Of a stretch of 58,290 bases of DNA, positions 8,146 to 17,509 are shown one piece after another. The position numbers and the translations under genes were made by a program. Source of the DNA: an uncultured Clostridia bacterium (GTDB lineage Bacteria > Bacillota > Clostridia > Christensenellales > CAG-138); the NCBI GenBank assembly GCA_944336475.1, contig CALVLD010000011.1:1-58290 (forward strand). The letters run 5' to 3'. The stretch's first letter is position 1; every line of letters begins with the position of its first letter. The notes beneath the pieces are model-generated. The model was not told the origin of the DNA. It saw nothing but the letters and a program-made list of their open reading frames with translations, and made no database searches.

Positions 8146-9181
8146 ATATACGTCTGCCCGTTCGGCGAGATACGAATGCAGCATACATCAGTATCGCCGC
8201 AAGTGAGAGAGCTGTGCATGCGGCAAGTCCCATGAGCGGAAGCGCCCGCTCTGAAATTTCGCCGCCCGTTAGACCTGTGATCTCTCCAAACACGGTGGTA
8301 TCATGCCCAAATACGGGGAATAACACATAACAAAGACCAAAGCTGAGCAAGCCGTGCAGGAGCTTTGCAGAAAAATACGGCAGCGGCAGGAGCTTTAATG
8401 TCTGCGTGGATTGGGTGAATATGCACAATCCTCCAAACGACATAATACCCGTACACAGCGCACAGCATATGCGGGGAGGAATATCGGCGTCTGCTATCAG
8501 GGATATGCCGTTTGTAAACTCAAGCAGACCGTACAGGGCGTATTCTGCCGATGGCGGCAGTGCGGAAAAGATGCCGATACGGGATATGACTGCACATAGC
8601 ACCCTGAAGAACACTATTGTTCCGCCTATACGCAGTATTGCAAGGGTGGCGTCGGATATGGCGCCCGTCAGCGATGACGGTGCGGAATTTTGAATTGGCT
8701 GAACGGAGGATGGCGGAGCCGATACGAATGCCGAGACAAGCAGCGTGAGCATGAGAGAGGGCAGGTAGTGCGATATGGCAAGCAGATGCCCCAGACTGAT
8801 ATTTCCGAGCATTGCAGATGCCAGTGAACCGTATACGAACATAGGGCCCGCATTGTTCCATAAGCCGCATAGTATGGATGCTCCCGAAGCGGAAACGGAG
8901 CCCTGCTCATACAGATCTTCGGCGCAGACCGCACCCGTTGGTGTTCCGCACACGCACGAAACAAACCACGAGGTGATCAGCGAAAACATCCGTCCGCCTC
9001 TCGGCCGCAGTATCCCCGTGGAGACTATGAAGCGGCTGCCGACCAGAAACGGAAATAGGGAGGGGAATATGCTCTGCCCGAACAGCCTAAGCCCGTCCGC
9101 TGCGGCAAGCATTGCGGAGTCGTTGAAAACGACCATGAGCCCCGACAGCAGGAGCATGAGTGCGGCAAACAGATATTTCAT
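8144..9181 (-). CDS. ylbJ: YlbJ-type sporulation integral membrane protein
   Basis: A polytopic membrane protein of 345 residues with the nucleoside-recognition (Gate) domain fold of YlbJ, SpoIIIAF-unrelated proteins and YjiH. The N-terminus has a SIFPSLFPFLVGSRF block, followed by CGTPTGAVCAEDLYEQG and the FGGLCIFTQST motif near residue 255, all typical of YlbJ. In Bacillus subtilis ylbJ is a mother-cell sporulation gene required for heat-resistant spores. Synteny agrees: rsmD, coaD and tmcAL correspond to ylbH, ylbI and ylbM. A weak promoter-like pair (TTGGCC, 16 bases, TATACT) lies at 9208-9235. No good ribosome site is visible before the ATG. Confidence 0.85.
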   Translation of the reverse strand: MKYLFAALMLLLSGLMVVFNDSAMLAAADGLRLFGQSIFPSLFPFLVGSRFIVSTGILRPRGGRMFSLITSWFVSCVCGTPTGAVCAEDLYEQGSVSASGASILCGLWNNAGPMFVYGSLASAMLGNISLGHLLAISHYLPSLMLTLLVSAFVSAPPSSVQPIQNSAPSSLTGAISDATLAILRIGGTIVFFRVLCAVISRIGIFSALPPSAEYALYGLLEFTNGISLIADADIPPRICCALCTGIMSFGGLCIFTQSTQTLKLLPLPYFSAKLLHGLLSFGLCYVLFPVFGHDTTVFGEITGLTGGEISERALPLMGLAACTALSLAAILMYAAFVSRRTGRRI

Positions 9182-9262
9182 ATCGATATGCTATTATCAA
9201 TGGCCGGAGTATAGTACAAAAACAGAGTCGGCCAAGCGGCTGACTACAGTAAGCCGAATGAC

Positions 9263-10474
9263 CTATATTACGATTAGCTTCTCCGACACATCTGCAGCGC
9301 ACACCTTTTCATACGGCTGACCAAGGGCGCGCACGATATGCGCTCGGCTGCTGATTTTTTCAACAATTGAGGCATTTTTCGACAGTTGCTCTCTGTCCTT
9401 TGCTCTCAATATCACGGGTATGGAAGCCATTTTGCAAAGCGAGCTTATAAGCCCATCTGCGCCCTTGCGCATTCCCAGAACACGAGCGTAGAGTGCCGAG
9501 TCATCCGCAAACGCCATATTCTGCACCTCTGCGGTCACTCCAATGAGCATATTCATGCATATGCGCTTGAGCCTTGCCATAGTGTACCTCTTTGACTTTA
9601 CACGGGAGAGCAGCTCGGCATATTCGCTGCACTGCGTTGAATGGAGCAGCAGCAGGTTTTCCAGGCCCTCGGCCACCTCGGGCAGCTCTGCAATCTCCCC
9701 GTTCGATGAGCATCTGAGCTTATACAGCACCGCATCGGAAAGGTCGATATCGGAGGCAGGGAATGCGCCCCTCTTTATGAGCTGCGTGATATCATCCATA
9801 ACATATCGGGGCATGGATGAGCCGAGCAGATCAAGTGTTGTACTGCCAAGCCGCATGCCTGCCGAACACTGCGCAAGCGCATTTCGTATTGCCTTTGCCG
9901 AGGCAAAGCCCTCGGACAGAGCATCGCTGTTGTAGCCGCCGTCCGTACGCTTTATCGCATGAACCCCAAGCTGAGGGGCATGTCTTTCGACCGCACGGAT
10001 GTATTCCGCGCCCAGTATGTCGTTCGGCCCCGGACGCACACCGAGGGCCTCTGCTACGGCACGGGGATAGGACGTGCCTGTGGAGAGCATATCGGCAATG
10101 GCAGGAGAGCTCATATCCGCATCCGCCAAACGCCTGAGCGCAGCAATGTCTGCGCTCTCGCTGCCAAAGCATATCGAGTCTACTATGCCCGTTTTACCGA
10201 GTATGCGTACCGCACCGGATGCAAACCGCTCAGCGCAGGAGAGGGCGAACACATCGGGAAGCTCTATCACGATGTCGGCGCCCCCATTCAGCGCCCAGCG
10301 TGTGCGTATAAACTTGTCTGCAACCGCCGGCTCTCCACGCTGTACAAAGCTTGCACTCATTACAACGACGGCGAACTCACAGCCCAATATGCGCTTTGCC
10401 TCGGCAATGTGGTACTCGTGCCCGTTATGAAAGGGATTATACTCTGCGACTATCCCAACAGCGTTCAAATCCAA
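9263..10474 (-). CDS. tmcAL: tRNA(Met) cytidine acetate ligase TmcAL
   Basis: Forms N4-acetylcytidine at the wobble position of elongator tRNA-Met using acetate and ATP, via acetyl-AMP. The HIGH-like nucleotidyltransferase motif is HNGH at residues 16-19 in VAEYNPFHNGH. Other family blocks are MSASFVQRGEPA and ELPDVFALSCAERFA. The length of 403 residues is normal. The start appears to be TTG at 10474, with a GAGG sequence about 7 bases upstream; another TTG two codons later is possible. It is divergent from pta-ackA, which produces acetate, the co-substrate of this enzyme. Confidence 0.93.
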   Translation of the reverse strand: MDLNAVGIVAEYNPFHNGHEYHIAEAKRILGCEFAVVVMSASFVQRGEPAVADKFIRTRWALNGGADIVIELPDVFALSCAERFASGAVRILGKTGIVDSICFGSESADIAALRRLADADMSSPAIADMLSTGTSYPRAVAEALGVRPGPNDILGAEYIRAVERHAPQLGVHAIKRTDGGYNSDALSEGFASAKAIRNALAQCSAGMRLGSTTLDLLGSSMPRYVMDDITQLIKRGAFPASDIDLSDAVLYKLRCSSNGEIAELPEVAEGLENLLLLHSTQCSEYAELLSRVKSKRYTMARLKRICMNMLIGVTAEVQNMAFADDSALYARVLGMRKGADGLISSLCKMASIPVILRAKDREQLSKNASIVEKISSRAHIVRALGQPYEKVCAADVSEKLIVI

Positions 10475-10499
10475 AAAACCTCAACACAATTTATATTAT

Positions 10500-10536
10500 T
10501 TTAGCCATGCAAATCACTGGCTAAATATGTTATAAT
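10500..10536 (+). promoter_or_regulatory. pta-ackA promoter with overlapping inverted repeat
   Basis: TATAAT at 10531-10536 is preceded by TG (extended -10). An ATGCAA at 10507-10512, 18 bases upstream, is the best -35. An inverted repeat, TTTAGCCA at 10500-10507 and TGGCTAAA at 10518-10525, spans the -35 and spacer and could be an operator. Confidence 0.55.
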
Positions 10537-10582
10537 GCAATTTGGTTGAATCGTCAACAACTTTTATCAAAGGAGAAACATT

Positions 10583-11596
10583 ATGCCTATTATCGACAGC
10601 ATAAAAGCCAAGGCAAGGGCAGAGAAGAAGCACATACTTCTTCCCGAAGGCACGGAGGAACGCACTGTTCAGGCTGCGGAGCGCATTATCCGTGAGGGCG
10701 TTGCAAACATCTCCCTCCTGGGCAACGAGAATGAGATCCGCACGGTCGCAGCAAAGTTCAATGTAGATCTTACCGGTGTCGGCATAATCGACCCACTCAA
10801 GTCACCGGACTTCGGCACATATGTCGAGCGCTTCTATGAGATGCGTAAGGCCAAGGGTGTCGATATGGAAAAGGCCGAAAAGATGATGCGTGATCCCCTG
10901 TTCTTTGCCTGCATGATGATAAAGGACGGTAAGGCAGACGGAATGGTAGCCGGCGCCATAAACACAACCGGCAACACGCTTCGTCCCGGACTCCAGATAA
11001 TCAAAATGGCAAAGGGCATCAATGTCGTTTCCTCCTGCTTCATAATGGAGGTGCCCAACAGGGCATACGGCGAGGATGGCGTTCTGATATTTGCCGACTG
11101 TGCCGTAAATCCAAATCCCACTGCGGAGCAGCTTGCCGCTATCGCCATATCCTCTGCGGATTCCGCAAGGAGCCTTGTGGGTATGGTGCCCCGCGTTGCC
11201 ATGCTCAGCTTCTCCACAAAGGGCAGCGCCAAGCATGAGAATGTCGACAAAGTCGTTGCCGCAACCGTCATGGTTCGTGAGCAGGCTCCCGAGCTCATGG
11301 TCGACGGTGAGCTTCAGGCCGATGCCGCTCTCGTTGAAAAGGTCGGTCAGCTCAAGAGCCCGGGCAGCCCGGTTGCAGGCAAGGCCAACGTGCTCGTGTT
11401 TCCCGACCTGCAGGCCGGCAACATCGGTTACAAGCTCGTGCAGAGGCTTGCAGGCGCAGAGGCCATCGGCCCCATCTGCCAGGGCTTTGCAAAGCCCATC
11501 AACGATCTGTCCCGTGGATGCAGCATTGAGGATGTCGTCAGTGTAGTAGCGATCACCGCCGTGCAGGCGCAGAATATGCAAAAAGAGAGGTCATAA
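10583..11596 (+). CDS. pta: Phosphate acetyltransferase
   Basis: Interconverts acetyl-CoA and acetyl phosphate, feeding acetate kinase. The 337-residue protein is the short form with only the catalytic PTA/PTB domain. Typical blocks are [18 protein letters not shown] at the N-terminus, [11 protein letters not shown] near residue 115, [18 protein letters not shown] near residue 170 and [11 protein letters not shown] near residue 213. ATG 10583 follows AAAGGAG at good spacing. ackA starts 1 base after the stop. The pair gives ATP by substrate-level phosphorylation during fermentation. Confidence 0.96.
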   Translation: MPIIDSIKAKARAEKKHILLPEGTEERTVQAAERIIREGVANISLLGNENEIRTVAAKFNVDLTGVGIIDPLKSPDFGTYVERFYEMRKAKGVDMEKAEKMMRDPLFFACMMIKDGKADGMVAGAINTTGNTLRPGLQIIKMAKGINVVSSCFIMEVPNRAYGEDGVLIFADCAVNPNPTAEQLAAIAISSADSARSLVGMVPRVAMLSFSTKGSAKHENVDKVVAATVMVREQAPELMVDGELQADAALVEKVGQLKSPGSPVAGKANVLVFPDLQAGNIGYKLVQRLAGAEAIGPICQGFAKPINDLSRGCSIEDVVSVVAITAVQAQNMQKERS

Positions 11597-11597
11597 C

Positions 11598-12797
11598 ATG
11601 AAAGTTCTCGTAATAAACGCAGGTAGCTCCTCCTTGAAGTATCAGCTCATACAGGTCGATACGGGCGATGTCATTGCAAAGGGCATCTGCGAACGCATCG
11701 GCATAAAGGATTCCAAGCTGACCTACAAGCCTGCCGGCAAGACCCCGTTTGAGCTTGTACAGGACATGAAGGATCATATCGATGCCATGAAGCTCGTGCT
11801 CGACGCCCTTATCGATAAGGAGCATGGCGTCATCGCCGACATGAGAGAGATCGATGCCGTAGGTCATCGTGTGGTTCACGGCGGCGAGAGGTTTGCCGAG
11901 TCCATCGTGCTTGATGACGATGTCATTGCAGAGATCGAGGCGCTGTCCGATCTCGCTCCCCTGCACAACCCCGCAAATCTCATGGGCATTCGCGCCTGTA
12001 TGCAGATAATGCCCAATACGCCGATGGTTGCGGTGTTCGACACGGCGTTCCATCAGACCATGCCGGAGAAGGCGTTCATGTACGGTCTGCCCTATGAGGC
12101 GTATACCGAGTATAAGATACGCCGCTACGGCTTCCATGGCACATCGCACGCCTATGTGAGCGGCAGGGCGCTTGAATACATCGACAAGCCCGTGGAGGAG
12201 ACCAAGATTATCACCTGCCACTTGGGCAACGGCTCCTCCATCTCCGCCGTAAAGGGCGGCAAGTGTATTGACACGAGCATGGGCTTCACGCCTCTTGAGG
12301 GCGTTCCCATGGGCACCCGCTGCGGAGATATGGATCCTGCGATCGTCACCTACCTTATGGAAAAGCTCGGGCTTGACCGCAAGGGCATCGATGCATACAT
12401 GAACAAGAAGAGCGGCATGCTCGGTCTCTCCGGCGTTTCGAGCGACTTCCGTGATCTTGACACCGCCGCCAGGGAGGGCAACGCAAGGGCAAGGTTGGCG
12501 CTCGACACGTTTGCCTACAAGTGCAAGCGCTACATTGGCGCATACGCCGCCGCCATGAACGGCGCAGACGCCATTGTGTTCACCGCAGGCGTGGGCGAGA
12601 ATGATCGTGCAATGCGTTATGAGATTACCCGCGGTCTTGAGTATCTCGGCGTTGAACTCGATGAGGAGTACAACATGACCTGTCCCCGTGGCGAGGAGGT
12701 AATTATTTCCAAGCCGACGAGCCGCGTCAAGGTCATCGTCATCCCCACGGATGAGGAGATGATGATAGCAAAGGATACCGCAAGGCTCGTCAGGTAA
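11598..12797 (+). CDS. ackA: Acetate kinase
   Basis: Makes acetate and ATP from acetyl phosphate and ADP. The ASKHA-fold signatures are the N-terminal [26 protein letters not shown] near residue 90, [14 protein letters not shown] near residue 176, HLGNGSS near residue 210 and FTAGVGEN near residue 330. The length of 399 residues is standard. It is cotranscribed with pta. A long antisense frame across it is a shadow caused by codon bias. A new promoter lies in the gap to yceD, so ackA ends this unit, although no terminator hairpin is obvious. Confidence 0.97.
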   Translation: MKVLVINAGSSSLKYQLIQVDTGDVIAKGICERIGIKDSKLTYKPAGKTPFELVQDMKDHIDAMKLVLDALIDKEHGVIADMREIDAVGHRVVHGGERFAESIVLDDDVIAEIEALSDLAPLHNPANLMGIRACMQIMPNTPMVAVFDTAFHQTMPEKAFMYGLPYEAYTEYKIRRYGFHGTSHAYVSGRALEYIDKPVEETKIITCHLGNGSSISAVKGGKCIDTSMGFTPLEGVPMGTRCGDMDPAIVTYLMEKLGLDRKGIDAYMNKKSGMLGLSGVSSDFRDLDTAAREGNARARLALDTFAYKCKRYIGAYAAAMNGADAIVFTAGVGENDRAMRYEITRGLEYLGVELDEEYNMTCPRGEEVIISKPTSRVKVIVIPTDEEMMIAKDTARLVR

Positions 12798-12835
12798 GCG
12801 GCTGCATTCGCTGGTGAATATATTTAGAATCACGG

Positions 12836-12864
12836 TTGACAACACCGGAGAATGCGTATAAAAT
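12836..12864 (+). promoter_or_regulatory. Promoter for yceD-rpmF
   Basis: A consensus TTGACA at 12836-12841 and TAAAAT at 12859-12864 with a 17-base spacer. It lies inside the longest possible yceD reading frame and so argues for a later start codon. Confidence 0.75.
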
Positions 12865-12907
12865 GTGCAAGGTTATCTTGCAGAATCAAGATATTGTGGG
12901 GTATTCT

Positions 12908-13423
12908 GTGGAACTCAATGTTGCAAGGGAGCTGAAGCTCGCCGGCGCCGTCGGGACAAAGCATATTGAACAGCCGCTGGAGGCGTTTGAGTATGCCGGT
13001 CGTGTGCTCAACTTTACCCGTCCTGCGGTTGTTGATGTCGAATACTCTTTCGATGGCGGAGGCTTTACGGTGAACGGCATGTTAACGTGCGCCGTTCTCC
13101 AGAACTGCACCAAGTGCAATGATGAGTTTGAGCAGCCGTTCTCAATTCGCTTTTCGGAGCGATTTCTGCACGTCTCCGAGGAGGAAGCGAGCGAGCTGGA
13201 GTGTTACCCGTTTGTTGGAGAGACGCTCGAGCTTGACCGGATGTTGGAAGATCTTATAATCTTGGAGGCCCCTCATTACGGTCTCTGCAAGCCGGATTGC
13301 CGTGGGCTCTGTCGGAGCTGCGGCGCAAATTTGAACAATACGCAGTGTTCGTGTTCGTCTGCGGTGGAGAATGAATCTTTCACCTCCTTAAAAGAACTCG
13401 CGCAACTGCTCAAGCAAGATTAG
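12908..13423 (+). CDS. yceD: DUF177/YceD family protein
   Basis: A member of the DUF177 family that almost always precedes rpmF and has been linked in other organisms to 23S rRNA accumulation. I place the start at GTG 12908 because a good promoter overlaps the longer frame; the resulting 171 residues fit the family. It contains CTKC near residue 72 and a C-terminal cysteine cluster, CKPDCRGLCRSCG followed by CSC, in the GLCKPDCRGLCRSCG context diagnostic of the family and probably zinc-binding. The stop is 12 bases from rpmF, with AGGAGG between. Ribosomal role is inferred from family and context. Confidence 0.85.
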   Translation: MELNVARELKLAGAVGTKHIEQPLEAFEYAGRVLNFTRPAVVDVEYSFDGGGFTVNGMLTCAVLQNCTKCNDEFEQPFSIRFSERFLHVSEEEASELECYPFVGETLELDRMLEDLIILEAPHYGLCKPDCRGLCRSCGANLNNTQCSCSSAVENESFTSLKELAQLLKQD

Positions 13424-13435
13424 GAGGTTAAGACT

Positions 13436-13627
13436 ATGGCAGTCCCGAAAAGGAAAACATCTAAGGCAAGGCGTGATCAGCGCCGCGCTAACTGGAAGAT
13501 TTCTGCGCCCACAACAACTGAGTGCAGCCAGTGCCACAAGATGAAGCTTGCTCACAGGGTTTGCAAACACTGCGGCTATTACGATGGCAAGCAGGTTATT
13601 GTAATGGACGCTGACGAAGCCAAGTAA
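13436..13627 (+). CDS. rpmF: 50S ribosomal protein L32
   Basis: A 63-residue basic protein with the L32 N-terminus AVPKRKTSKARRDQRRA. It is the zinc-ribbon form: CSQC at about residues 32-35 and CKHC at about 45-48 form two CxxC pairs. It binds 23S rRNA near the exit-tunnel side of the large subunit. The ATG follows AGGAGG and the gene is coupled with yceD in the usual order. Confidence 0.97.
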   Translation: MAVPKRKTSKARRDQRRANWKISAPTTTECSQCHKMKLAHRVCKHCGYYDGKQVIVMDADEAK

Positions 13628-13659
13628 TTCAGCAGTTTCCTCTTTCACATGAACGATTT

Positions 13660-13697
13660 AGGCACACCCCTGTAGTGGGGCGTGCCTGTGTTCGTCT
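13660..13697 (+). terminator. Terminator after rpmF
   Basis: AGGCACACCCC at 13660-13670 pairs with GGGGCGTGCCT at 13677-13687 (one mismatch, 6-base loop). The trailing GTGTTCGTCT is only a weak U-tract. Confidence 0.6.
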
Positions 13698-13727
13698 GCC
13701 TCAAAAACACTGAATGTGAAATAGCGA

Positions 13728-13757
13728 TTGCCATAATTGCCCTTCCCATGGTATAAT
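13728..13757 (+). promoter_or_regulatory. Promoter for recD2
   Basis: TTGCCA at 13728-13733 and TATAAT at 13752-13757 with an 18-base spacer. It overlaps the first codons of a longer recD2 frame that begins at a TTG, so the real start is downstream at 13776. Confidence 0.65.
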
Positions 13758-13775
13758 GACGGGAAGGGGTTTGCT

Positions 13776-15971
13776 ATGCAGATAAAAGCTACCGTCAATC
13801 GAATACGCTTCCGCAATGATAATGGGTGGTCCGTCATCGATTTCGTCGATGAAACAAATCAACGCTTTGCTGGCGTGGGTATGCTTCCTTCTGCTTATGA
13901 GGGCGAGCTCCTGGAGCTTACCGGTGAATGGACGGTTCACAGGACATACGGCAAACAGTTCGGCGTTACTGCATACGCTTCCGTCGCTCCGTCAACGCTC
14001 GATGGGATATTCAAGTATCTGTCAAGCGGTCTCATACGAGGAGTGGGAGAGTCCACTGCAAGGGCGATAATTGCAGAATTTGGAGAGGAGTCCCTAAGCA
14101 CGATTGCAAACGAGCCCGAAAAGCTCAAGCTCATATCAGGCATAGGTGACATCAGATCCAGGACGATACACGACTCCTACATGGAAAAGCGAGGTATGCA
14201 GGAGATAATAATGGGCCTGCAGGAGCTGGGCATAACCGTCAATCAGGCTATCAAGATTTACAAGCTCTATGGCGAAGGCTGTGTTGCCCGTGTGCGGAGC
14301 AACCCGTACAAGCTGATAGAGGATATCGACTCCATAGGCTTCAAAACAGCAGATAAAATAGCATATGGCGCAGGCGTGGAACAGGACTCGCCATTTAGGA
14401 TACAGGCTGGTATATTCCATGTGATGAAGCTCGCAGCTGCGGATGGCAACACCTGCGTCCCAAGAGAGCTGCTCGTAATGCGTGCCGCAAACAACATACT
14501 CGGCGTGGACGTAGTTCCGGTGGAGGACGAGCTGGAGCGCATGATAATTTCAAACCAACTCGTCGAAAAGGATATAGGCGGCGAGACCTGCCTGTTTTTG
14601 CCCTATCTGCACTTCAGGGAGGCGGAGAGTGCGGTTCGCCTCATACACCTCAGCCAAAGCGTTGCGATACTGCCGATGCTCGATATCGATGGCGATATAG
14701 ATAATCTACAGGAGCGGATAGGTATTGAGCTTGCACCCATGCAGAGAAAGGCGGTCAAACTCGCACTAAACGAGGGGGTCATGGTGATAACCGGCGGCCC
14801 CGGCACGGGCAAAACCACCATACTGACATTTATAATAGAGCTCATGGAGCAAATGGGGCTTAAGCTTGAGCTGGCCGCGCCAACGGGACGTGCCTCAAAG
14901 CGCATGAGCGATACGACAGGCAGGGAAGCACGCACCATACATCGCCTGCTCGAGTATGGATACGGCTCGGATGAGTTCGGCCGTAACAGCGATTTTCCCA
15001 TAGAGGCCGATGCCATAATCGTGGACGAGATGTCCATGGTGGACATATCATTATTCTACTGCCTGCTGAGGGCAATAAAAGACGGCACAAGGCTTATAAT
15101 GGTCGGCGACTTTGATCAGCTCCCTCCGGTCGGCCCCGGAAACGTGTTGAGGGACATTGTATCGACGGAGGCCGTACCGGTTATAAGGCTTACCGACATA
15201 TACCGGCAGGCAGGCAGAAGCATGATAGTAACGAATGCCCACAGGATCAACAGGGGCAGCATGCCTGCACTCGATACCGACGGCTCCGATTTCCTGTTTG
15301 TAAGGCGCTGCGGACAGCAGGAGGTGCTCGACACCTTGACTGAGATGACCATGAGCTTTGCCGCAAGCGGAGCCGCAGGGGAGTTTCAGGTGCTTGCTCC
15401 CATGAAAGCAGGGCTGATAGGCGTGAACAACCTAAATCTTTGTCTGCAGAGGGCAATAAACCCTCCGGCTCGGGACAAGTTCGAATATCACTATGGCGAA
15501 ACGGTGTTTCGTGTCGGAGACAGAGTGATGCAGGTAAAAAACAACTACCATCTGGAGTGGAAAAGGACTCAATATGGACGGCTTGCGGAAGAAGGGGCGG
15601 GCGTGTTCAACGGTGATATAGGCACCGTCATGGCAATAGACAAGCAGAGGGACACCCTCAAGGTGCTGTTCGATGACGAACGCTGTGCCGAGTATACGTC
15701 TATGGAGATGGAAGAACTTGAGCTTGCCTACTGCATATCTGTGCATAAGAGTCAGGGCAGCGAGTTTTCCACCGTGATACTTCCGCTGCTGTACGGAGCA
15801 CAGATGCTCATGAACAGGAATATACTCTACACCGCCGTTACAAGGGCAAAAAACCGTGTGATAATAATCGGAACTGCGGAGTGCGTGGAGCGCATGGTGC
15901 AGAACGGCTATACGCAGACACGCTACAGTGCACTCAAGTGGTTCCTAAAGCAGTTGAACGAGGGTATATGA
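13776..15971 (+). CDS. recD2: RecD2-type ATP-dependent DNA helicase
   Basis: A 5'-3' superfamily 1B helicase not associated with RecBC, involved in genome integrity and replication-fork processing. The N-terminal about 330 residues hold the RecD2-specific region with helix-hairpin-helix motifs (LIRGVGESTARAI, LISGIGDIRSRTI). Walker A is GGPGTGKTT near residue 340, Walker B VDEMSMV follows near 415, and VHKSQGSEF near residue 655 is a late helicase motif. The 731-residue length is typical. ATG 13776 is chosen because GGGAAGGGG precedes it and a promoter overlaps the longer frame. The stop overlaps comFC. Confidence 0.93.
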   Translation: MQIKATVNRIRFRNDNGWSVIDFVDETNQRFAGVGMLPSAYEGELLELTGEWTVHRTYGKQFGVTAYASVAPSTLDGIFKYLSSGLIRGVGESTARAIIAEFGEESLSTIANEPEKLKLISGIGDIRSRTIHDSYMEKRGMQEIIMGLQELGITVNQAIKIYKLYGEGCVARVRSNPYKLIEDIDSIGFKTADKIAYGAGVEQDSPFRIQAGIFHVMKLAAADGNTCVPRELLVMRAANNILGVDVVPVEDELERMIISNQLVEKDIGGETCLFLPYLHFREAESAVRLIHLSQSVAILPMLDIDGDIDNLQERIGIELAPMQRKAVKLALNEGVMVITGGPGTGKTTILTFIIELMEQMGLKLELAAPTGRASKRMSDTTGREARTIHRLLEYGYGSDEFGRNSDFPIEADAIIVDEMSMVDISLFYCLLRAIKDGTRLIMVGDFDQLPPVGPGNVLRDIVSTEAVPVIRLTDIYRQAGRSMIVTNAHRINRGSMPALDTDGSDFLFVRRCGQQEVLDTLTEMTMSFAASGAAGEFQVLAPMKAGLIGVNNLNLCLQRAINPPARDKFEYHYGETVFRVGDRVMQVKNNYHLEWKRTQYGRLAEEGAGVFNGDIGTVMAIDKQRDTLKVLFDDERCAEYTSMEMEELELAYCISVHKSQGSEFSTVILPLLYGAQMLMNRNILYTAVTRAKNRVIIIGTAECVERMVQNGYTQTRYSALKWFLKQLNEGI

Positions 15972-16612
15972 GCATATGGAGCAGAATACTTGACATACTG
16001 TTTCCACCGGATGTCGCCTGTGCATTCTGCAACAGGGAGGCGCTGACCGATGAAAGCTGTCTATGTGAGGACTGCCGCCGGGACGTGATCAGGTTTTACA
16101 GCGCACCGAAGATAGACTATATTGATGGCTATACCGCAGGGTTGGTCTATAACGATGTCGTGGCAAACGGCGTGAAAAGGCTTAAGTATGGCGGCAATAA
16201 GTACGTCGCAGGCTATCTTGCACGGTTCATAGAGCTCGATCCGGAGTGGCACATAGATGCGGTTGTGCCGGTTCCGCTGCATAGCGTACGCATAAAGGAG
16301 CGTGGCTTCAACCAGAGCTGTCTTATTGCAGCTGAGCTCTGTAAAAGATATTCCCTGACGCTCAACGATAATCTGCTGGTCAGAGTAAGGGATACCAAAC
16401 CGCAGACAGGGTATGATACCGAACTGCGCATGCGGAATGTCAAGTCTGCGTTTCGTACCATTTCGGAATGCAGGGGGATCAATGTGCTTCTAGTTGATGA
16501 TGTACGCACCACAGGCGCAACGCTTCACGCCTGTGCCAAAGCACTAAAAAAGGCCGGCTGCTGCAGGGTATATGCTGCAACCGCATGCTACGCTGACACA
16601 AGAGGGGGATGA
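15968..16612 (+). CDS. comFC: ComFC/amidophosphoribosyltransferase-like protein
   Basis: A ComF-family protein of 214 residues needed for natural transformation in several bacteria. The N-terminus holds a four-cysteine zinc finger (CAFC near residue 16, CLCEDC near residue 30) and the C-terminal part is a phosphoribosyltransferase fold with the PRPP-type motif VLLVDDVRTTGAT near residue 175. The KERGFNQ block near residue 105 is typical. ATG 15968 overlaps the recD2 stop. The helicase ComFA is not present here; comEC lies 1.5 kb downstream. Confidence 0.88.
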   Translation: MSIWSRILDILFPPDVACAFCNREALTDESCLCEDCRRDVIRFYSAPKIDYIDGYTAGLVYNDVVANGVKRLKYGGNKYVAGYLARFIELDPEWHIDAVVPVPLHSVRIKERGFNQSCLIAAELCKRYSLTLNDNLLVRVRDTKPQTGYDTELRMRNVKSAFRTISECRGINVLLVDDVRTTGATLHACAKALKKAGCCRVYAATACYADTRGG

Positions 16613-16616
16613 ACTG

Positions 16617-17108
16617 ATGGATGGTTTGACGATACGCCGTATGCTCCACGAGGATGTTCCGAGGGTGGCAGAGCTTGAACGCATGTGCTTTCGCACGCCG
16701 TGGAGCGCAAATGCGCTTGCGGGCGAGCTTGATAATGCCGTGGCAACATACATAGTCGCATTGATAGACGGCGTGATAGTCGGCTATGCCGGCATGTGGG
16801 TGCTGTTTGACGAGGCGCATATGAACAACATTGCGGTGGCTCCAGAGTATCGGGGAAGGGGCATAGGCAGGAGCATGATACTCAGGCTCATGCGGATTGC
16901 ATTGAAAAAGGGCGCAGAGCGCATGACGCTTGAGGTGAGAGAGAGCAACCACAGTGCACAGCGGCTCTATGCGGCATTGGGGTTTGCATACGCCGGCATA
17001 CGCAAAGGCTATTACACGGATACGGGCGAAAATGCGCTTATACTGTGGAATGACTGTATAATCCAAACTTATGAAAAAAACATCGCGCACGATGCGGCGA
17101 AATATTAA
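16617..17108 (+). CDS. rimI: Ribosomal-protein-alanine N-acetyltransferase RimI-like
   Basis: A GNAT-fold acetyltransferase of 163 residues. RimI acetylates the N-terminal alanine of ribosomal protein S18. The family pattern includes CFRTPWSANAL near residue 25, the HMNNIAVAPEYRGRGIG acetyl-CoA loop near residues 70-85, LEVRESNHSAQRLYAALGF near residue 110 and the GYYTDTGENALIL terminus. The start at 16617 follows AGAGGGGGA. It begins 4 bases after comFC. The usual companions tsaB and tsaD are absent, so the precise substrate is inferred. Confidence 0.85.
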   Translation: MDGLTIRRMLHEDVPRVAELERMCFRTPWSANALAGELDNAVATYIVALIDGVIVGYAGMWVLFDEAHMNNIAVAPEYRGRGIGRSMILRLMRIALKKGAERMTLEVRESNHSAQRLYAALGFAYAGIRKGYYTDTGENALILWNDCIIQTYEKNIAHDAAKY

Positions 17109-17125
17109 CCGTTTAGGAGGAAAAT

Positions 17126-17509
17126 ATGCTTAAACAATCCGTAACTGCAACAAATGCGCCCGAGGCGATAGGCCCGTACAGCCATGCGGTCAAGGTCGGC
17201 AAAATGGTGTTTACATCGGGTCAGCTCGGCATCAATCCCGAGGATGGCAAACTCGCCGACGGCGTTGAAGCACAGACGATTCAGGCGCTCAACAATCTCA
17301 AAGCAGTGCTTGAGGCGGCCGGCTCCGGCATGGAGTGCATCGTAAAGACAACCGTGTTCGTCAGGAATATGGAGGACTTCCCACGTGTGAACAAGCTATA
17401 TGGCATGCTCGTGCCCATGCCGTTTCCAGCTCGCTCCTGCGTTGAGGTCGCAAAGCTCCCGGCAGGCGGTCTTGTCGAGATAGAGGCAATGGCAACCTTG
17501 AGAGATTGA
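17126..17509 (+). CDS. ridA: RidA family reactive imine/enamine deaminase
   Basis: Hydrolyses reactive 2-aminoacrylate and related enamines released by PLP enzymes, protecting PLP-dependent enzymes. The 127-residue protein has the signatures AIGPYSHAVKVG, VFTSGQLGI, the arginine in FPARSCVEVAKLP that binds substrate carboxylate, and the terminal GGLVEIEAMA with its glutamate. ATG 17126 follows AGGAGG. The stop codon sits in the loop of a hairpin that also covers the start of comEC. Confidence 0.95.
   Translation: MLKQSVTATNAPEAIGPYSHAVKVGKMVFTSGQLGINPEDGKLADGVEAQTIQALNNLKAVLEAAGSGMECIVKTTVFVRNMEDFPRVNKLYGMLVPMPFPARSCVEVAKLPAGGLVEIEAMATLRD

Noticed and set aside
11553..12845. A 430-codon frame antisense to ackA
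   Set aside because: Shadow of acetate kinase codon usage; no promoter, ribosome site or recognisable protein.
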